A stretch of DNA of 64,000 bases from Glandiceps talaboti (taxonomy: Eukaryota > Hemichordata > Enteropneusta > Spengelidae): NCBI RefSeq assembly GCF_964340395.1, contig NC_135569.1:12451019-12515018 (forward strand), written 5' to 3'. Within the stretch, counting starts at the first letter, position 1. Every line of letters starts with the position of its first letter. A program made the position numbers and the translations under genes. This document shows positions 35,737-49,141 of this stretch, one piece after another. The notes under the pieces are model-generated. The model searched no databases. It saw only the letters and a list, made by a program, of their open reading frames with translations, and had not been told where the DNA came from.

Positions 35737-38700
35737 ATGGCTGATAGATCACAATCGTCAAGAGAACCGCCAGATGGTGGATGGGGATGGGTTGTCGTCT
35801 TCGCCACCTTCTTAACCTGTGCCTTGACTATTGGCACCATGAATTCGTTTGGAGTTCTTTACGTTGCTTTTTTGGACGCATTTGGCGAATCGAAGTCAAA
35901 AACGGGTAATGATATAACATTATTTAGAACATTCCTTCATATAATCTGACAAGCAATGATGAACAACACCTGTGTACATGTCCTCTGCCAGGTATAAATA
36001 TAACTGATTAATATGCATGCCTCCTATACATTAGTGCAATAAAATGGTATTTATGATAAGAAAAAAGTCAATCCACTGTATATTCGGATATGTGAGAAAT
36101 TCTTCGGACAATTCTTATGAAAGAAGAAAAAGTCTAGGTAAAGTCAAGAAATCAAGGCCTTTGTAGAGTGATATTTATTAATATATAGTATATTATTTTA
36201 TTATATATCATAATGCAGTATATAATACCACAAACGATTATATGTACAATTAATCGCATTATTAGAAAACAGTGCATCTTCTTCCTTCCTTTCCTATTTT
36301 TTTGTGTTCTTATTTTAGTACAAGTAGTTGTATGAACTTCATGTATTCATATCATGCACCAATATACTATTGATATGATACCCCTGCAATTTGTTACAGC
36401 ATGGGTTGGTTCCATATTCATTGCTATCGTGAATTCGACTACCTCACTTGGCGTGACATTGGCAAGAAAAATTGGACATCAAAAAACAGTGATGTTAGGT
36501 GGTTTTCTTGCATTTCTTGGACTCTTTACAAGTTCCTTTGCAAGTCATTTGGTTGTGCTATTCTTTACATACGGTATTATTGCAGGTAAGTGTCAACATT
36601 ATTAACACTCTTCACAGTGACGTTGATGAAATGCAGACAGGACAAAATTAAGCGATTTAGTTGTCTCTCAACGAACAGTAATTATTTGACTAAATTACTG
36701 GGTTACATACAACACCTGATTTAATATGATTTGGAATACATAAACAATGTATAAAACTATCAGATGTTGCCCATGTCCATTTAAAGAAGAACCTTTTATC
36801 AAAGAGTATAAGATGTATCAAGTAGTCAGTCAAGCCTGTGCAACTGTTCCATTTTCTCCTGCTTTTTAAATGGTGGTCATGTGACCTTTCTCTTTCTTGT
36901 GTATATTCATCAGATATTTGAGCATAACTTAACATTTATATGCCAGACACTATGTACGTTTTGAATTTCCTTGCTTGGAAATGTTCATTGTCAGAGGAAA
37001 TCGATTTACAACAGACGATTCTCATCGTCTCTAGTATTTGATATCGAACAAGCTGGTAATTTAATTTAGTCAAAAAAAATGTCCACAGATGTCATTGATA
37101 CGATGAAAAGTTATATAATACACCTTGTCAATTTATTTTCAGGTACTGGTTGTGGATTGGCATATATAACTAGTTTAGAAATCGTCAGTATGTATTTCAA
37201 GAAAAGGTTGGCAATTGTTCTAGGAATATCATTGGCTGGAACTGGCGCAGGACAGTTTGCTCTATCTCTGATCAGTCAATATTTGCTTGATAGCTATGGT
37301 TGGAGGGGAACCCTTTTAATTTTGTCAGGTTTGATACTGAACACTAGTGTTGCTGGTGCGCTCATGTGGTCATTGGTAGAGGAAAAACGCCGTAGTCCTA
37401 ATAAGGTGCTAATGAAAGAAACAACTGTTACAGTAAAGTCAAAGAAAGGACACAGAAGCAAGTATACAGCTGATGAGTCTGAAAAGGATGAAACCTGCAA
37501 AGAACTGATTAAAGATGAAAGCCGTGTAATTGGCATGACGTTGGTTAAGAGAAAACGTACTTCAGAGTGCTTTAAGTCCTGCATATCAGTTTTGATTGAT
37601 TTATCATTGCTACGTGAACCAGTATACTGGTTCCAAATTTTCATTGCCATTGGACAGGGTTTCGCACACGGAACAATCATTGTACATTTGGTGAGTATAT
37701 TCAATCTTTTGGGTTTATATATTTAACTTAGGTTTTGTCTATAAATGTATCTCAGTTCTCCGGTAATCTTGTTTTTGGTATGTGCATTTGCCTTGGTCAA
37801 GAAAGACTTCTACAATGTGTTTGACATGGTCGTAGAATGTTTTCTGCATGCTGGTCGAAAAAATGTACATAATTTTGCGTTCTTACTATGTGTGTAGGAT
37901 GAAAATAAACTATGGTTTTGCATTCAGTTTAAATTTGATAGTCCCTTTGACAACAATTTCACACCATAATATCACCTTTATTTTTATTTTTAGCATGAAA
38001 TTCTTGACAGTCCAGTGTATTCTTTTATCAAATTTCATATTTCTTTAGGTTCGTCGTGCTCGTGACTATGGCATTTCAGAAACATACAGTGCTCTAATAC
38101 CAGCTGGTATGGGTTTAGTAGAAGTTATCACACGTCCACTGTGGGGTGCTATAGGTCATATACATGGTCTCAGAGCTAACATTCCATATGGTATTTCCAT
38201 GGCTATATGTGCTGTGACCAGTATCATCAGTACATACACAAAAACATTTGCAGGTATTTTTGCATAAAACATTCCGTCTCTGAGAAATGAGCTTCTGTTA
38301 TAATTACATTTTGTATAAAAAGACAGTGTAAACACACTGTAGAGGTCGTTTTGGTCGCTTGCGTTTGTTGACATTCAGCATTTATAGTACACGACTGCCA
38401 TGCCTATATAATAGGATAGAACAGTCAAAATATCAAAACGTCTCCATAAATGAAAATTATGAATAGTCGTATTTCGAATGTTATAAAATACTTTCAATTT
38501 TGCATAACTTCCTCACCTGTTGAATATTTAAAAACCTTTCAATGGTTAAATAACAAATGTTGTTCTTGACAGGTCAAATTGTATTTATTCTCCTATATGG
38601 AATCTGTAATGGTGGTTTCAGAGTGTTCATGACATTGGTTGTTGCATCATTTCTTGGCCATGACAAAATTGGATATGGAACATCACTATTATATCAAATT

Positions 38701-39074
38701 ATTGGATTGACCGTCTTACTGGTATCTCCATTTGCTGGTAATATTTGTTAATGAGTTTCTGCAAATTATATTCAAAATTTGAATATTCCTTTAGAGGTAT
38801 TTAGGTGTACTGACGTAAATGAGAAAGATTGAATTTGGCGATATTAATATAATCTCGTTTTTTTTCGTTTTCTACTTTTTATCACCTTGAAATTTTAGGC
38901 TGGATAAGAGATGAAACTGGTGTCTACGATTGGGCCTTTTGGATAGCAGGAGTTACTATTCTCCTGGCAGCTGTTTTAGCATTCCTTCTGCCCGTTGTTG
39001 AAAAAGTGGTTGAAAGGAAACGTCAACGCAAGGCAACATATAGGGAAGAGACTAACATCAGAGATGAACACTAA
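35737..39074 (+). CDS. SLC16/MCT-like transporter copy E (intact, 482 aa; reference copy)
   Basis: Exons: 35737-35905 (residues 1-56), 36400-36585 (57-118), 37143-37690 (119-301), 38049-38253 (302-369), 38573-38737 (370-424) and 38899-39074 (425-482). The total of 1449 nt gives an uninterrupted frame ending in TAA. Exon 1 has [17 protein letters not shown], the SLC16 TM1 signature. Exon 2 carries TM2-TM3. Exon 3 carries TM4-TM6 with [16 protein letters not shown], a charged loop of about 75 residues and TM7 from [10 protein letters not shown]. Exon 4 has EVITRPLWG; R330 corresponds to Arg306 of rat MCT1 and E326 to its Asp302. Exon 5 has TM10-11 and exon 6 TM12 plus [17 protein letters not shown]. 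Such proteins are plasma-membrane facilitators, often proton-coupled; the substrate here is not predictable. All introns are GT-AG. Of all copies this one looks most likely to be functional. Confidence 0.9.
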
Positions 39075-39364
39075 AGACACCAGATTTAAACAGAATGCCT
39101 CCCATAAGAACAAAATCAGAGGTTTATGGTCTTACACTCATTGTTGGAATAGAAAATTCTGAGATAGTGTACATGATGTACCACTTAATTGGAAAATTAA
39201 TTATATGAAACTACATGAAATTTGAAGCGTACGTACGGTAGCACAGGTTCATCAACAATTACTAAATGTAATGATCGCATTTCAAGATCTTACCTAATTA
39301 TCAAAAATGATTTTGTTATGTACAACTAAAGAGTCAATGCTGTAGTTTTTTGTATATCGTGTTT

Positions 39365-39365
<1 letters not shown>

Positions 39366-39399
<34 letters not shown>

Positions 39400-39477
39400 T
39401 ACATACATACATACATACATACATACATACATACATACATACATACATACATACATACACACATAAACAGAGCGACA

Positions 39478-39534
<57 letters not shown>

Positions 39535-39543
39535 AAGACAGAA

Positions 39544-39582
<39 letters not shown>

Positions 39583-39583
39583 G
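39366..39583. repeat. (CAGA)n-(TACA)n-(CAGA)n microsatellite
   Basis: Compound tetranucleotide tract downstream of copy E. Matches in kind the tract at 47612-47784 downstream of copy F. Confidence 0.95.
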
Positions 39584-39966
39584 AAGTATAACATAGCCCC
39601 CACCCAACCCCACACCCCGGTAAAATAGCGCTATTATGAAGTTGTCATGAATGTTATTGACATTACAGTTAAATTGATATTTTGTTTCAATCACCATTGT
39701 CATAATTATCATGGTCGTTTTTGTGGTTGTCATATTTATATTTATCCCATAATTAACTACTGTGGTTGTTGCGATGGGTGTGGTCGTTGTATATATTTTT
39801 TTCTCTGGGTTGAAATGTACTGATTATGTGATACTTTAAAACACAGGGTAACATTTTCAAAAAAAATATTTCCAAATATAAATTACAATAAAACATTAAA
39901 GGGGCACGGGCTGACTTAAGACGGTTTTTACTTTGGCTAGTAATACAAAATACTTGATATAAAACC

Positions 39967-40084
39967 ATGGCTAAACTAATCAAGTATAGCGTTTACGACG
40001 ATTCGTGTAGCCAAGGGGAAGAAGAAACAGACAGCAGTGTTTCCAGCTCCACTGAAGAGGACGATGATGATGATGATGATGACG

Positions 40085-40117
<33 letters not shown>

Positions 40118-40233
40118 TTGCTGTTGTTGTTGTTGTTGTTGTTGTCCTCAATGTATTGTATGACAGTGATAATGACACTAAGGACAGTGACAGGAAGAGA
40201 GGTGAAGGAAATAATGTCCAAAGTGATACTTAG
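39967..40233 (+). other. Open frame across GAT/GTT trinucleotide repeats
   Basis: The frame reads MAKLIKYSVYDDSCSQGEEE, then a serine/acidic stretch, Asp repeats and a long Val run from (GTT)n, ending at TAG. About 35 residues before the repeats look non-random and the ATG context is good (ACCATGG). The Val run is a direct translation of a microsatellite. I recognise no family. It could be the start of a decayed element or a chance frame. Confidence 0.2.
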
Positions 40234-40382
40234 TTTTCAGAGTTATTACAAGTTATTCGATCAGGGAGAGTGTGTACCATATAGAAATTACGATATCAAT
40301 TATAAACAAAGAATAAATGTACCAGTAATGTTGGTGATATTTGTGCATGACAGAAATATTTGTCTTATAATCAAATTCATTA

Positions 40383-40736
40383 AAGGGACAATATCTGTAA
40401 CTTGATGATCTTTTTCAATACTTTTGTTCTGTGTGTTAGGTACGGTTTCTTCTTCTACCCCTTAAAACATTTTGAAATAAACTGTATATGACTTGTCAAC
40501 ACAGCCTGTATTTGTTTAAAGTGCACTGTTATTCTTTATAATTTTAGCCCAGACTAAAAATCACTTCTCAAAAATAACAATGTAGTTTGAACATATACAG
40601 GCTGTGTTTACAAGTGCTTTCCAAACACAGGGGTGCGTTATGGAGTAGAACAAGAAACTAAACGCTGTAGTTGATACACGAACAAACCATGACTGAAAAA
40701 AATCATCAAAAGTTACAGCTACTCACTGTCCCTTTC
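40383..40736. mobile_element. Small MITE-like inverted-repeat element
   Basis: The left end AAAGGGACAATATCTGTAAC and TTGATGATCTTTTTC are mirrored at the right end by GAAAAAAATCATCAAAAG, then GTTAC and TGTCCCTTT. Inner segments ACACAGCCTGTAT and ATACAGGCTGTGT also pair. The length is about 354 bp and it is non-coding. No target duplication is clear. Confidence 0.6.
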
Positions 40737-41334
40737 ATCTGTCCACATAAGTTCCATCCATCCATCCATGTCATCTATCAGTGAATTTGTCATTTCGAGA
40801 TGGGGGTAGGGTCAGAATTTAGAACTTGGGATCGGGGAGGGTCACATTTTAGAAAAAGGAGTAGGTGGAGGGTCACATTTTAAAGTTCATACAGAAATAC
40901 CCTAAATCCCCCCTCCCCCGCCACGAAATTACTGAAGGCTCCCTAATATACGATCTAGACATGTGCAAAAACGGTAAGGTATGCTTGTAATAGAGACCTC
41001 TGACAAAATGTATAAAATGTATAGCAATGCCAAATGTACACATCAGTCATTTGAATGATTATCTACCAATTAGCAATGAATCACTCTTTATCAAAATTAA
41101 AATCAGGGCCCACACTACTTAGCAGTATCTGAATTATGGATGTAGACATAATGTGTAATAATATCAATGCATTCACTATTTCACCATTTGGTCTCTGCAT
41201 ACATCCAAAACGGGCACGTCCAAATAAATCATTGAATATTGTTGTTCTAATAGCCTAATCAATGTAATTGATTGGGAAGCGCATTGCTGTGTTTGTGTTC
41301 CATGAAGTCTTTTCCGATTGATTTATCTTGAACA

Positions 41335-41415
41335 ACGCCCACTTGCCTAACTCTCTAGTGAAGTGTTTGTTTGTCGAATGCTGTGCCACTATAACAGAAT
41401 TATGTTTCAAAACAA
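41335..41415 (+). promoter_or_regulatory. Putative non-coding first exon of copy F
   Basis: ACGCCCACTTGCC, then TGTGCCACTATAACAGAATT, ends at the donor GTAAGTC (41416). It lies 1.2 kb upstream of the F start codon, where an acceptor TCATACAG (ending at 42572) precedes the coding exon. Confidence 0.42.
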
Positions 41416-41610
41416 GTAAGTCTCTTTTACCTTTACGGTTCATTTGTATTAATTTCAGTTAAACTATCGGTAACTTTTTCTGTTCGCCAATGAGTCCCAC
41501 ATAGCTCTTAGGTAGCTATTTATTAAGAACCAACTGAGTCAGTCTAATGTGATATATGACCCTGACTCAAGTTTGACTTGAGAACTCAGTAAACGTAGTA
41601 CCTAGCCTTC

Positions 41611-41678
41611 TAGCTCTGGATGTATTTGCTACGAGGTTCGACGTCATGTCCACCTCGTAGCATATACATTCAGAGCTA
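41611..41678. repeat. Short hairpin insertion in the upstream region of copy F
   Basis: TAGCTCTGGATGTATTTGCT plus ACGAGG pairs with CCTCGTAGCATATACATTCA plus GAGCTA, 26 bp per arm with one or two mismatches. The matching stretches upstream of E (near 34880) and at 48420 lack it, so it is an insertion specific to copy F. Confidence 0.7.
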
Positions 41679-42629
41679 CGAGGCATTTGACAGACTTTGA
41701 TTGCTAACAGAATCACCCTTATTATAAATAGTTGCGATGCAAGTTATTTTAGTGACAGCAAACTATATTTTCATAACAAACACCAACATTTACTGCTTTG
41801 CTAATATACCTAAAGATCGTCAATATTGGAGTTCCTTCTATATAGTAATATAATAGTACAAAATTGGTGCAGCTGCTAAGCTTTTTGCATGGTAAACACG
41901 GTGCATGGTAAACTGGTAAATTCATCTGACAATGTTGTAATATTTCCAGTCATGCATGGTAAACACCTACGAGACCTTGACCTCCGCCGCTAACCCAGTG
42001 AGTTTGTGTCAGCCTACATCGTTTGCATGGTAAACAAATGAGGCATGTTCAGATTGGCCTGTGGACTTTAAACATTAATATTTATATACGTTTGTGGCAC
42101 CATTTTGAAGTCCATTAAATATGTAATGTATGAAACGTGGGGTGGAGGGCTTCAAACTGTTATTACGTTTTTTCTGTTGGACATTGCTTCTCGCGTTAGC
42201 CTAATCGAACATCAAAACATCACAACCAAGTAATGTTAATGACGATATAAAATTTGAATAATTAGAAACAGCATTTTGGATAAACATGTGAATGTTTGCA
42301 CTGCAACTAGATATTCATCTAACAATGTTGTAATATTTCCAGTCATGCTTGAGATGATTTCAGCTGCAGAGAACACTCCCACTCCATGCACTGGTGCAAA
42401 TATCTCAAATACATCACACTTCACTCACAAATCATGAGGTCCCGTCATATTCTCAATCGGCACCAGTATTCATTAATCGATAGCAGAACCTCTAATACAC
42501 GTTCCCAATTAATAGAGTGTTACAACCTTTATCTTTATATTGTTTACCTTGCGATGCTTGTGTGTCATACAGGGGTAACAGCAGTTTCTAAGATATAACT
42601 CAAGACATTATTGTTTGCTCTGTTGCAAT

Positions 42630-43807
42630 ATGGCTGATAAATCACAATCGTCAAGAGAGCCTCCAGACGGTGGATGGGGATGGGTCGTCGTCTTCGCCGC
42701 CTTCTTAACAGTTGCCTTGACTTTTGGCAGCCTGAATTCGTTTGGAGTTCTCTACGTTGCTTTTTTGGATGCATTTGGCGAATCGAAGTCAAAAACAGGT
42801 AATAGCATAAGAATACTTAGAATATTTTTTAATGTAGTCTTAAAACAATGGTGATCAACAAGTGCATATATTCTCCTCTGTCAGGTATAAGTATAACTAC
42901 TTAATATGTATGTCTCTAAGTTATAAATTACTGCAATAAAATGGTACTGGTGATTACAGAAATGCAGTCCATCGTGTCTTCAGTTAGCTGAGAGATTCTT
43001 TGGATACTTTGCAGGGTCAAGGCTTTTGTAGAGTGATTTGTATTATATATTTATTTTGTATGTAGGTCCCCGTAGTCTTCTGTCATAATGCGCCTCGTAT
43101 TATTCCACAAACTAATGCAAAGTCTAGCCAATAGGCGAAATCATAATTAGGAGCATTATGACCTGTAAGAAACATTGATTTCGTGGGAGTATCTATTTAT
43201 TTATCACATAATTAAGACAATCCACATGCTATGCAAATTACGTCATTGCGTGACTGTTGCAAGGTCACGCTTACGTACAGGTTAAATTATGTTGTGATAT
43301 CTCAACCAAAATTATCAGTTGTAACCTTTCGATGTAATTGTAATATCAAATTTAGTTTCTAAAAATCGTAAGTAAACTTTGTCTGAATGCGACTTGTGTT
43401 CCGTCATTTTAATTATATTCGCCTGGATATGTGTAATTTCGGAGCTAGCTCTGCGCTCGACGGAAAATTGGGTGTAAGCTCGCTAATCTATATGAGAATA
43501 TTTTTTTTAAAATAAAAATAAAAGTACCTCTACGTATCTACGTATCAGAGTCATGCCACCCAAGGATGTATGTAAAGTAATGTGTGCATTTCTAAATACA
43601 CAATTATTTCGATAACTTTGTCGTAGCATAGCGCAGCATTGACAGGAACACTCGAACAGTTGAGAGAAAGAGTGCAGTAGAATAGGGTGACGTGGGTTTT
43701 TGATCTGCCCTGTTCGACGTCATACATGTGAATATTTGCATGTGTGTATGTGATAAAGTGTATTAATTTATTATATATCAAAGTGCAGCATACAATACCA
43801 GAAACAA

Positions 43808-43886
<79 letters not shown>

Positions 43887-46736
43887 AACAGTGCATCTTC
43901 CTTCGTGTCGTCATTTTCAGAAATAGTTGAGTGAACTAATGCAATAAATCACACATGTTTTCATACCATGCACCAATACAACCTGCAATTTGTTACAGCA
44001 TGGATTGGTTCTATATTTATCGCCGTCCTTGATTCGACTTCCTTACTTGGCGTGACTTTGGCAAGAAAGATTGGACATCAAAAAACAGTGATGTTGGGTG
44101 GTTTTCTTGCATTTCTTGGACTCTTTACAAGTTCCTTTGCGAATCATTTGGTCGTCCTATTCTTTACATACGGTATTATTACAGGTAAGTGTCTCCCTAA
44201 TAACAACTCGTGAGAATGATATTGATGAAAGGCAGGAGATATAATTAGGTGACATTGTTGTCTCTCAACGAACATCATTTATCTGAGCAGATTGTTGGGT
44301 TACAACACCTGATTTGGTAGGATTTGTCATACATAATGCATAAAACGATCAAATGTTATCCATATCCATATAGAGGGGTGGGGGGTTCAAGTATTCAGTC
44401 AAACCTGTGCAATTGTTTCATATACAATGATATTCTCCTACTATTTACATGATGTTCATGTGACCTTTTGTTTCTTGTGTACATTCATTAGAGATTTAAT
44501 TATAACGTAAACAGTATATGCTAGACACTATGTACGGCTAGAATGCCCTTGCTATGAAATGTTCAGTTTCAGTGGAAATCGATTTACAACATACTATTCT
44601 GACCACCTCTAGTATTTGATAGCGCACTGTCTGCTAATTGACTTTAGTCAAAATAGTGCCCAAAATCAAGGTGTCATTGATACTATGAAAAGTTATCAAA
44701 GACATCATGTCCATTTATTTTCAGGTACTGGTTGTGGATTGGCATGTATGTCTAGCATAGAAATCGTCAGTATGTATTTCAAGAAAAGGTTACCCATTGT
44801 TCTGGGAATAGCGTTCGCTGGAATGGGCGTAGGACAGTTTGCTCTGTCTCTGATCAGTCAATATTTGCTTGATAGTTATGGTTGGAGAGGAACCCTTTTA
44901 ATTTTGTCGGGTTTGACATTCAACATAAGTGTTGCTGGTGCGCTCATGTGGTCATTGGGAGAGGAGGAACGCCATAGTCATAATAAGGAGCTAATGAATG
45001 AAACAACAGTAAGCGAGAATGTAGCAGATGAGATTGAAAAGGGTGAAACCTGCAAAGAACTGATAAAAGATGAAAGCCATGTAACTGAGATGAAGTCGGG
45101 AAAGAGACAACATATTTCAGAGTGCTTAAAGTCCTGCATATCAGTTTGGATTGACTTATCGTTGTTACGTGAACCAGTATACTGGTTCCAAATTTTCATT
45201 GCCATTGGACAGGGTTTCGGACATGGAACAATCATTGTACATTTGGTGAGTATTCAATCTTTTTGCTTATTATATATTACTGAGGTTCTGTCTATGAATA
45301 TATATCAGTTGTCTGTTAATCCTATTTTTGGTATGTACATTTTCTTTTCTCAGTTAAGACTTCTACAAGCATAATATGTTTGACATGGTCGTAGAATGTT
45401 TTATGCATGCTCGTCCAAAATGTACAGAATTGTCCAATCCATCTATGCGTGCACGATCATTTAAGCTATGGATTTACCCATACGGGAGGCATTCACTTAA
45501 AATCTGGTTATATCAACTGTATTTTTTCTTTTTACGCATGAATATATGACCAGCGTATTATTTTTATCAAATTTCGTGATGTTTAGGTTCGTCGTGCACG
45601 TGACTATGGCATTTCAGATACATATAGTGCCCTAATACCAGCTGGTATGGGTTTAATAGGAGTCATCGCATGTCCACTGTGGGGTGCTATAGGTCATATA
45701 CATGGTCTAAGACCTAACATTCCTTATGGTATTTCCTTGGCTATAAGTGGTATGAATACTATCATCAGTACATACACAAGGACATTTGCAGGTATTTGTT
45801 AGCATATAACACATTCTATACGTTGTAAAGACAGAACACACTGTACTGGCTGTTTGATGACCATTTGCGTTTGTTGACATATTCAGCAATTATAGTGCAT
45901 GGCTGTCATGCCAATATAATAGGATAGAACAAAATATCAAAACGTCTCAATAAATGAAAATGATCAATAGTCGTATTTCGAAAGGTATCAAATACTTTCA
46001 ATTTGGCAGAACTTCCTCAACTGTGGAATATTTTGAAACCTTTCATATCAATGGCTGAATAAAATATGTTGTTCTTGACAGGTCAAATTATATTTATTCT
46101 CATATATGGAATCTGTAATGGTGGTTTCGTAGTGCTCACAACGTTAGTTGTTGCATCATTTCTTGGCCATAAGAAAATTGGATATGGAACATCACTATTA
46201 TATCAAATTATTGGATTGACCATCTTACTGACATCCCCATTTGCCGGTAATATTTCTTAATGAGTTTCTTATTACATGCAAATTAGATTTGAAATGTGAG
46301 TATTCCCTGTGAGGTATTTGGGCATACTAGCATTAAATGAGAAATATATACACAGTCAAACTATTGATTTTGGTGATATAAATGTATTCTCGTTTTTTGT
46401 CCGATTAACACTTTGTTAAAGAAAATTACAGACATGCCACATAATATTTCATGGTTTCCGCATATCTATACGACCGACATTGCCAATTACACGATTTACA
46501 TGTAACACTCCGTGTTTTACGATGTCTTCAATTTCATTTATCCCATTATTTTTATTTTAGGCTGGATAAGAGATGAAACAGGTGTCTACGATTGGTCCTT
46601 TTGGATTGCAGGAATTGCTGTTCTCCTTGCAGCTGTTTTAGCCTTCATTCTACCCATCGTTGAAAAAATGGTTCAAAGTAAACGTCTTCGCAAGGCAACA
46701 CGTAGGGAAGAGACTAACATCACAGCTGAAGACTAA
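42630..46736 (+). CDS. SLC16/MCT-like transporter copy F (open frame, 473 aa, TM8 Arg replaced by Cys)
   Basis: Exons: 42630-42798 ([20 protein letters not shown]), 43999-44184, 44725-45245, 45587-45791, 46082-46246 and 46561-46736. The sum is 1422 nt, an open frame of 473 codons plus TAA. The exon 3 loop is 27 nt shorter than in E. Exon 4 reads GVIACPLWG where E has EVITRPLWG, so codon 45671-45673 is TGT (Cys) instead of CGT. By alignment this is the TM8 arginine that is essential in rat MCT1 (Arg306). The acidic partner is Gly. The tail VVQSK-type ending ([18 protein letters not shown]) also departs from VVERKRQRK. It may encode a non-transporting or functionally shifted protein, or be an early-stage pseudogene. 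Confidence 0.82.
43808..43884. repeat. (AT)n microsatellite
   Basis: AT tract in intron 1 of copy F, about 115 bp before exon 2. Confidence 0.95.
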
Positions 46737-47610
46737 AGATACCGCAATTAAACTGAATGCCTCCGCGAAGAGCTAAACCAAAGATTTTTGGTCTTACACA
46801 CATTGTTGGAATGAAATAGTCTGAGTTATTGTACATAATGTACCCCTTAATTGGAAAATTATTTTATTATACGAAACTGTATGAAATTCGAAGCGTGCAT
46901 GGTTAACATATTGCCGTAGTATTGAAAAATCATTAATTATGCAAAATAATCATTAAGATCATAAGGAACATGAACAGGCTTTCAAGGACATACACTAGCA
47001 TTTCTTTACCGTCAACGCATGTACAAACTTATGTAATATTTATTGATTGCCTTCTAAAGATATTGCCTAATTGTTAAAAATGATAATTTATGCAATTTGC
47101 ATATCACAATTAATGTACATAAAATACTACATCAAACACGTTTGATTTGTTATGGTTGATGTATTTACGTAAGTTATATGGAATTAATTAAAACGAACAC
47201 AATGCCATTTAGCTTGATAGGACGTGTGTGTTGTGTTATGGTTGATGTATGTACCAAATGTTATGGACTTATAAGCTTCGAAGTGTGCATTCTTGCGACA
47301 CAACTTAATTACTGCAAATCATAAATTATGCAAATTATTCAAACTATAAACAACCGAAGATATTTATACAACGCAATGCTTTATAATTATATTAAATTTG
47401 AAGAGTGCGTTCGTAAGATATAGCCTAATTACTAAAATCCGTCAATTATGCAAATGGCGAATAAATGTTCATTGGATGTTTACCAAAATCTAATTAGTTC
47501 TTTTCATTACCACAGGAAAGATGTGTAGCAGTTTTAACTAGAATCTATGGTGTAGTTTTTTTGCATATCGTGTTCACACACAAACACACACACACGAACA
47601 TAAAATCAGT

Positions 47611-47611
<1 letters not shown>

Positions 47612-47654
<43 letters not shown>

Positions 47655-47693
47655 TACATGCAGGCACACACACTCGAAGAAAACATCAGTATA

Positions 47694-47752
<59 letters not shown>

Positions 47753-47784
47753 GTCAGTCAGTCAGTCAGTCAGTCAGTCAGTCA
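47612..47784. repeat. (CAGA)n/(CAGT)n microsatellite
   Basis: Two CAGA tracts separated by about 45 bp and ending in CAGT repeats. Both this tract and 39366-39583 are followed by AAGTATAACATA, so they are paralogous sites duplicated with the genes. Confidence 0.95.
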
Positions 47785-48133
47785 GAAGTATAACATAACC
47801 TTCCCTTACAAAATTTATAGAATATACAGAAATGCCAAATGTACCCATCAATCATTTGATTGATTATCTACCAATAAATCGCCGTCTACCAAAAGCAAAA
47901 TCACGGTCCAAACTGTTTAGCAGTATCTGAATTTATGGATGTAGACATAATGTATAATGATATTAATACTTTCACTATTTCATCATTTGGTCTCTATGTA
48001 CGTCCAAAACGGGCACGTCTAAATAAATCATTACATATAGTTGTTCTAAAAACCTAAACATGTAATTGATGGGTTAGCTCAACTGCTGCGTTTGTGTTCC
48101 ATAAAGTCTTTTTCCATTGATGTATCACGAACA

Positions 48134-48218
48134 ACGCCCTCTACTCTAACTAACGTTCTAGTGATTTATTTGTTTGTCGAATACTATGCCACTATAACAG
48201 CATTATGGTTCAAGTCAA
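48134..48218 (+). promoter_or_regulatory. Orphan copy of the upstream (first-exon) module, without a gene
   Basis: ACGCCCTCTACTC, then TATGCCACTATAACAGCATT, ends at the donor GTAAGTT (48219), very close to the module of copy E. Homology to the E/F upstream region continues to CATCACACTTCACTCACAAT at about 49142. There it stops at a SINE and no coding exon 1 follows. The next gene, G, has its own diverged module at about 50260-50760. Confidence 0.5.
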
Positions 48219-49141
48219 GTAAGTTTCACCTTATTAATTTCTGTTTAGCTATCGGTAACTTTTTCTGTTAGCCAATGGGTACCACATAAAGTTATTAAAT
48301 AGCAACATATGTTTGGGGAATTTATGATTAATGATCAATGTTAGCACAAGAGATTGTTCAAGACTTTGAGTCTCCGACATGGTTTCCGACAAATTGTACT
48401 CATAAAATCAGTAAACGTAATACCGAGACGTCGTAACAACGATTTGACAGACTTTGATTGCTAACAGAATTACCCCTGTTCTAGATAGTTTTGATGCAAG
48501 TTAATGCAATGACAGCGAACTATATTTTCATAACAAACACCACCATTTATTGCTTAGATCATCATATACCTAGGAATCGTTATATTGGACCTCCTTTAAT
48601 AGTACAACATGGGTGCAGCTTCACAACTTTTTGTATGGTAAACAAGTCAATTGGAGTTGGGTGACATTTGACTTGACCTCCGTTAACCCAAGGAGTTTAT
48701 GTTATTTCCATAAGCAAATGAGGTATGTCTAGATTGGCCTGTGGACTTTAAGCAATAATGTTTTATATAATCTTGCACTTTGAAGTCCAATGAATACGTA
48801 ATATATGACACGTGGGACGGAGGGGAGAGGTCAAACCTTTATTTCTCTTTCTGTTGGACATTGATTGTCGTGTTAAACATCCACTTATTGTACTATAACA
48901 TCAAAACATAATCCAATTTATGTTAAGGACACTACAAAATGTGAATAATTAGCAACAGAATTTTCGATAAACATGCATATCAATTTCTGTACAGGTAATA
49001 GATATTACAAGAATTACAATGATGAGGCATCTAACAATATTGTAATATTTCCAGTCATGCTAACATGCATGAGATAATTTCAGCTGCAGAGAACACTCTA
49101 TGCACTAGTGCAAATATCCCAAATACATCACACTTCACTCA

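Noticed and set aside
36401-36589. Second long open frame across SLC16 exon 2 (MGWFHIHCYREFDYLTW...), also open in C and G
   Set aside because: It is a +1 shadow of the conserved TM2-TM3 exon; changes between copies follow the transporter frame, and the frame ends at the splice site.
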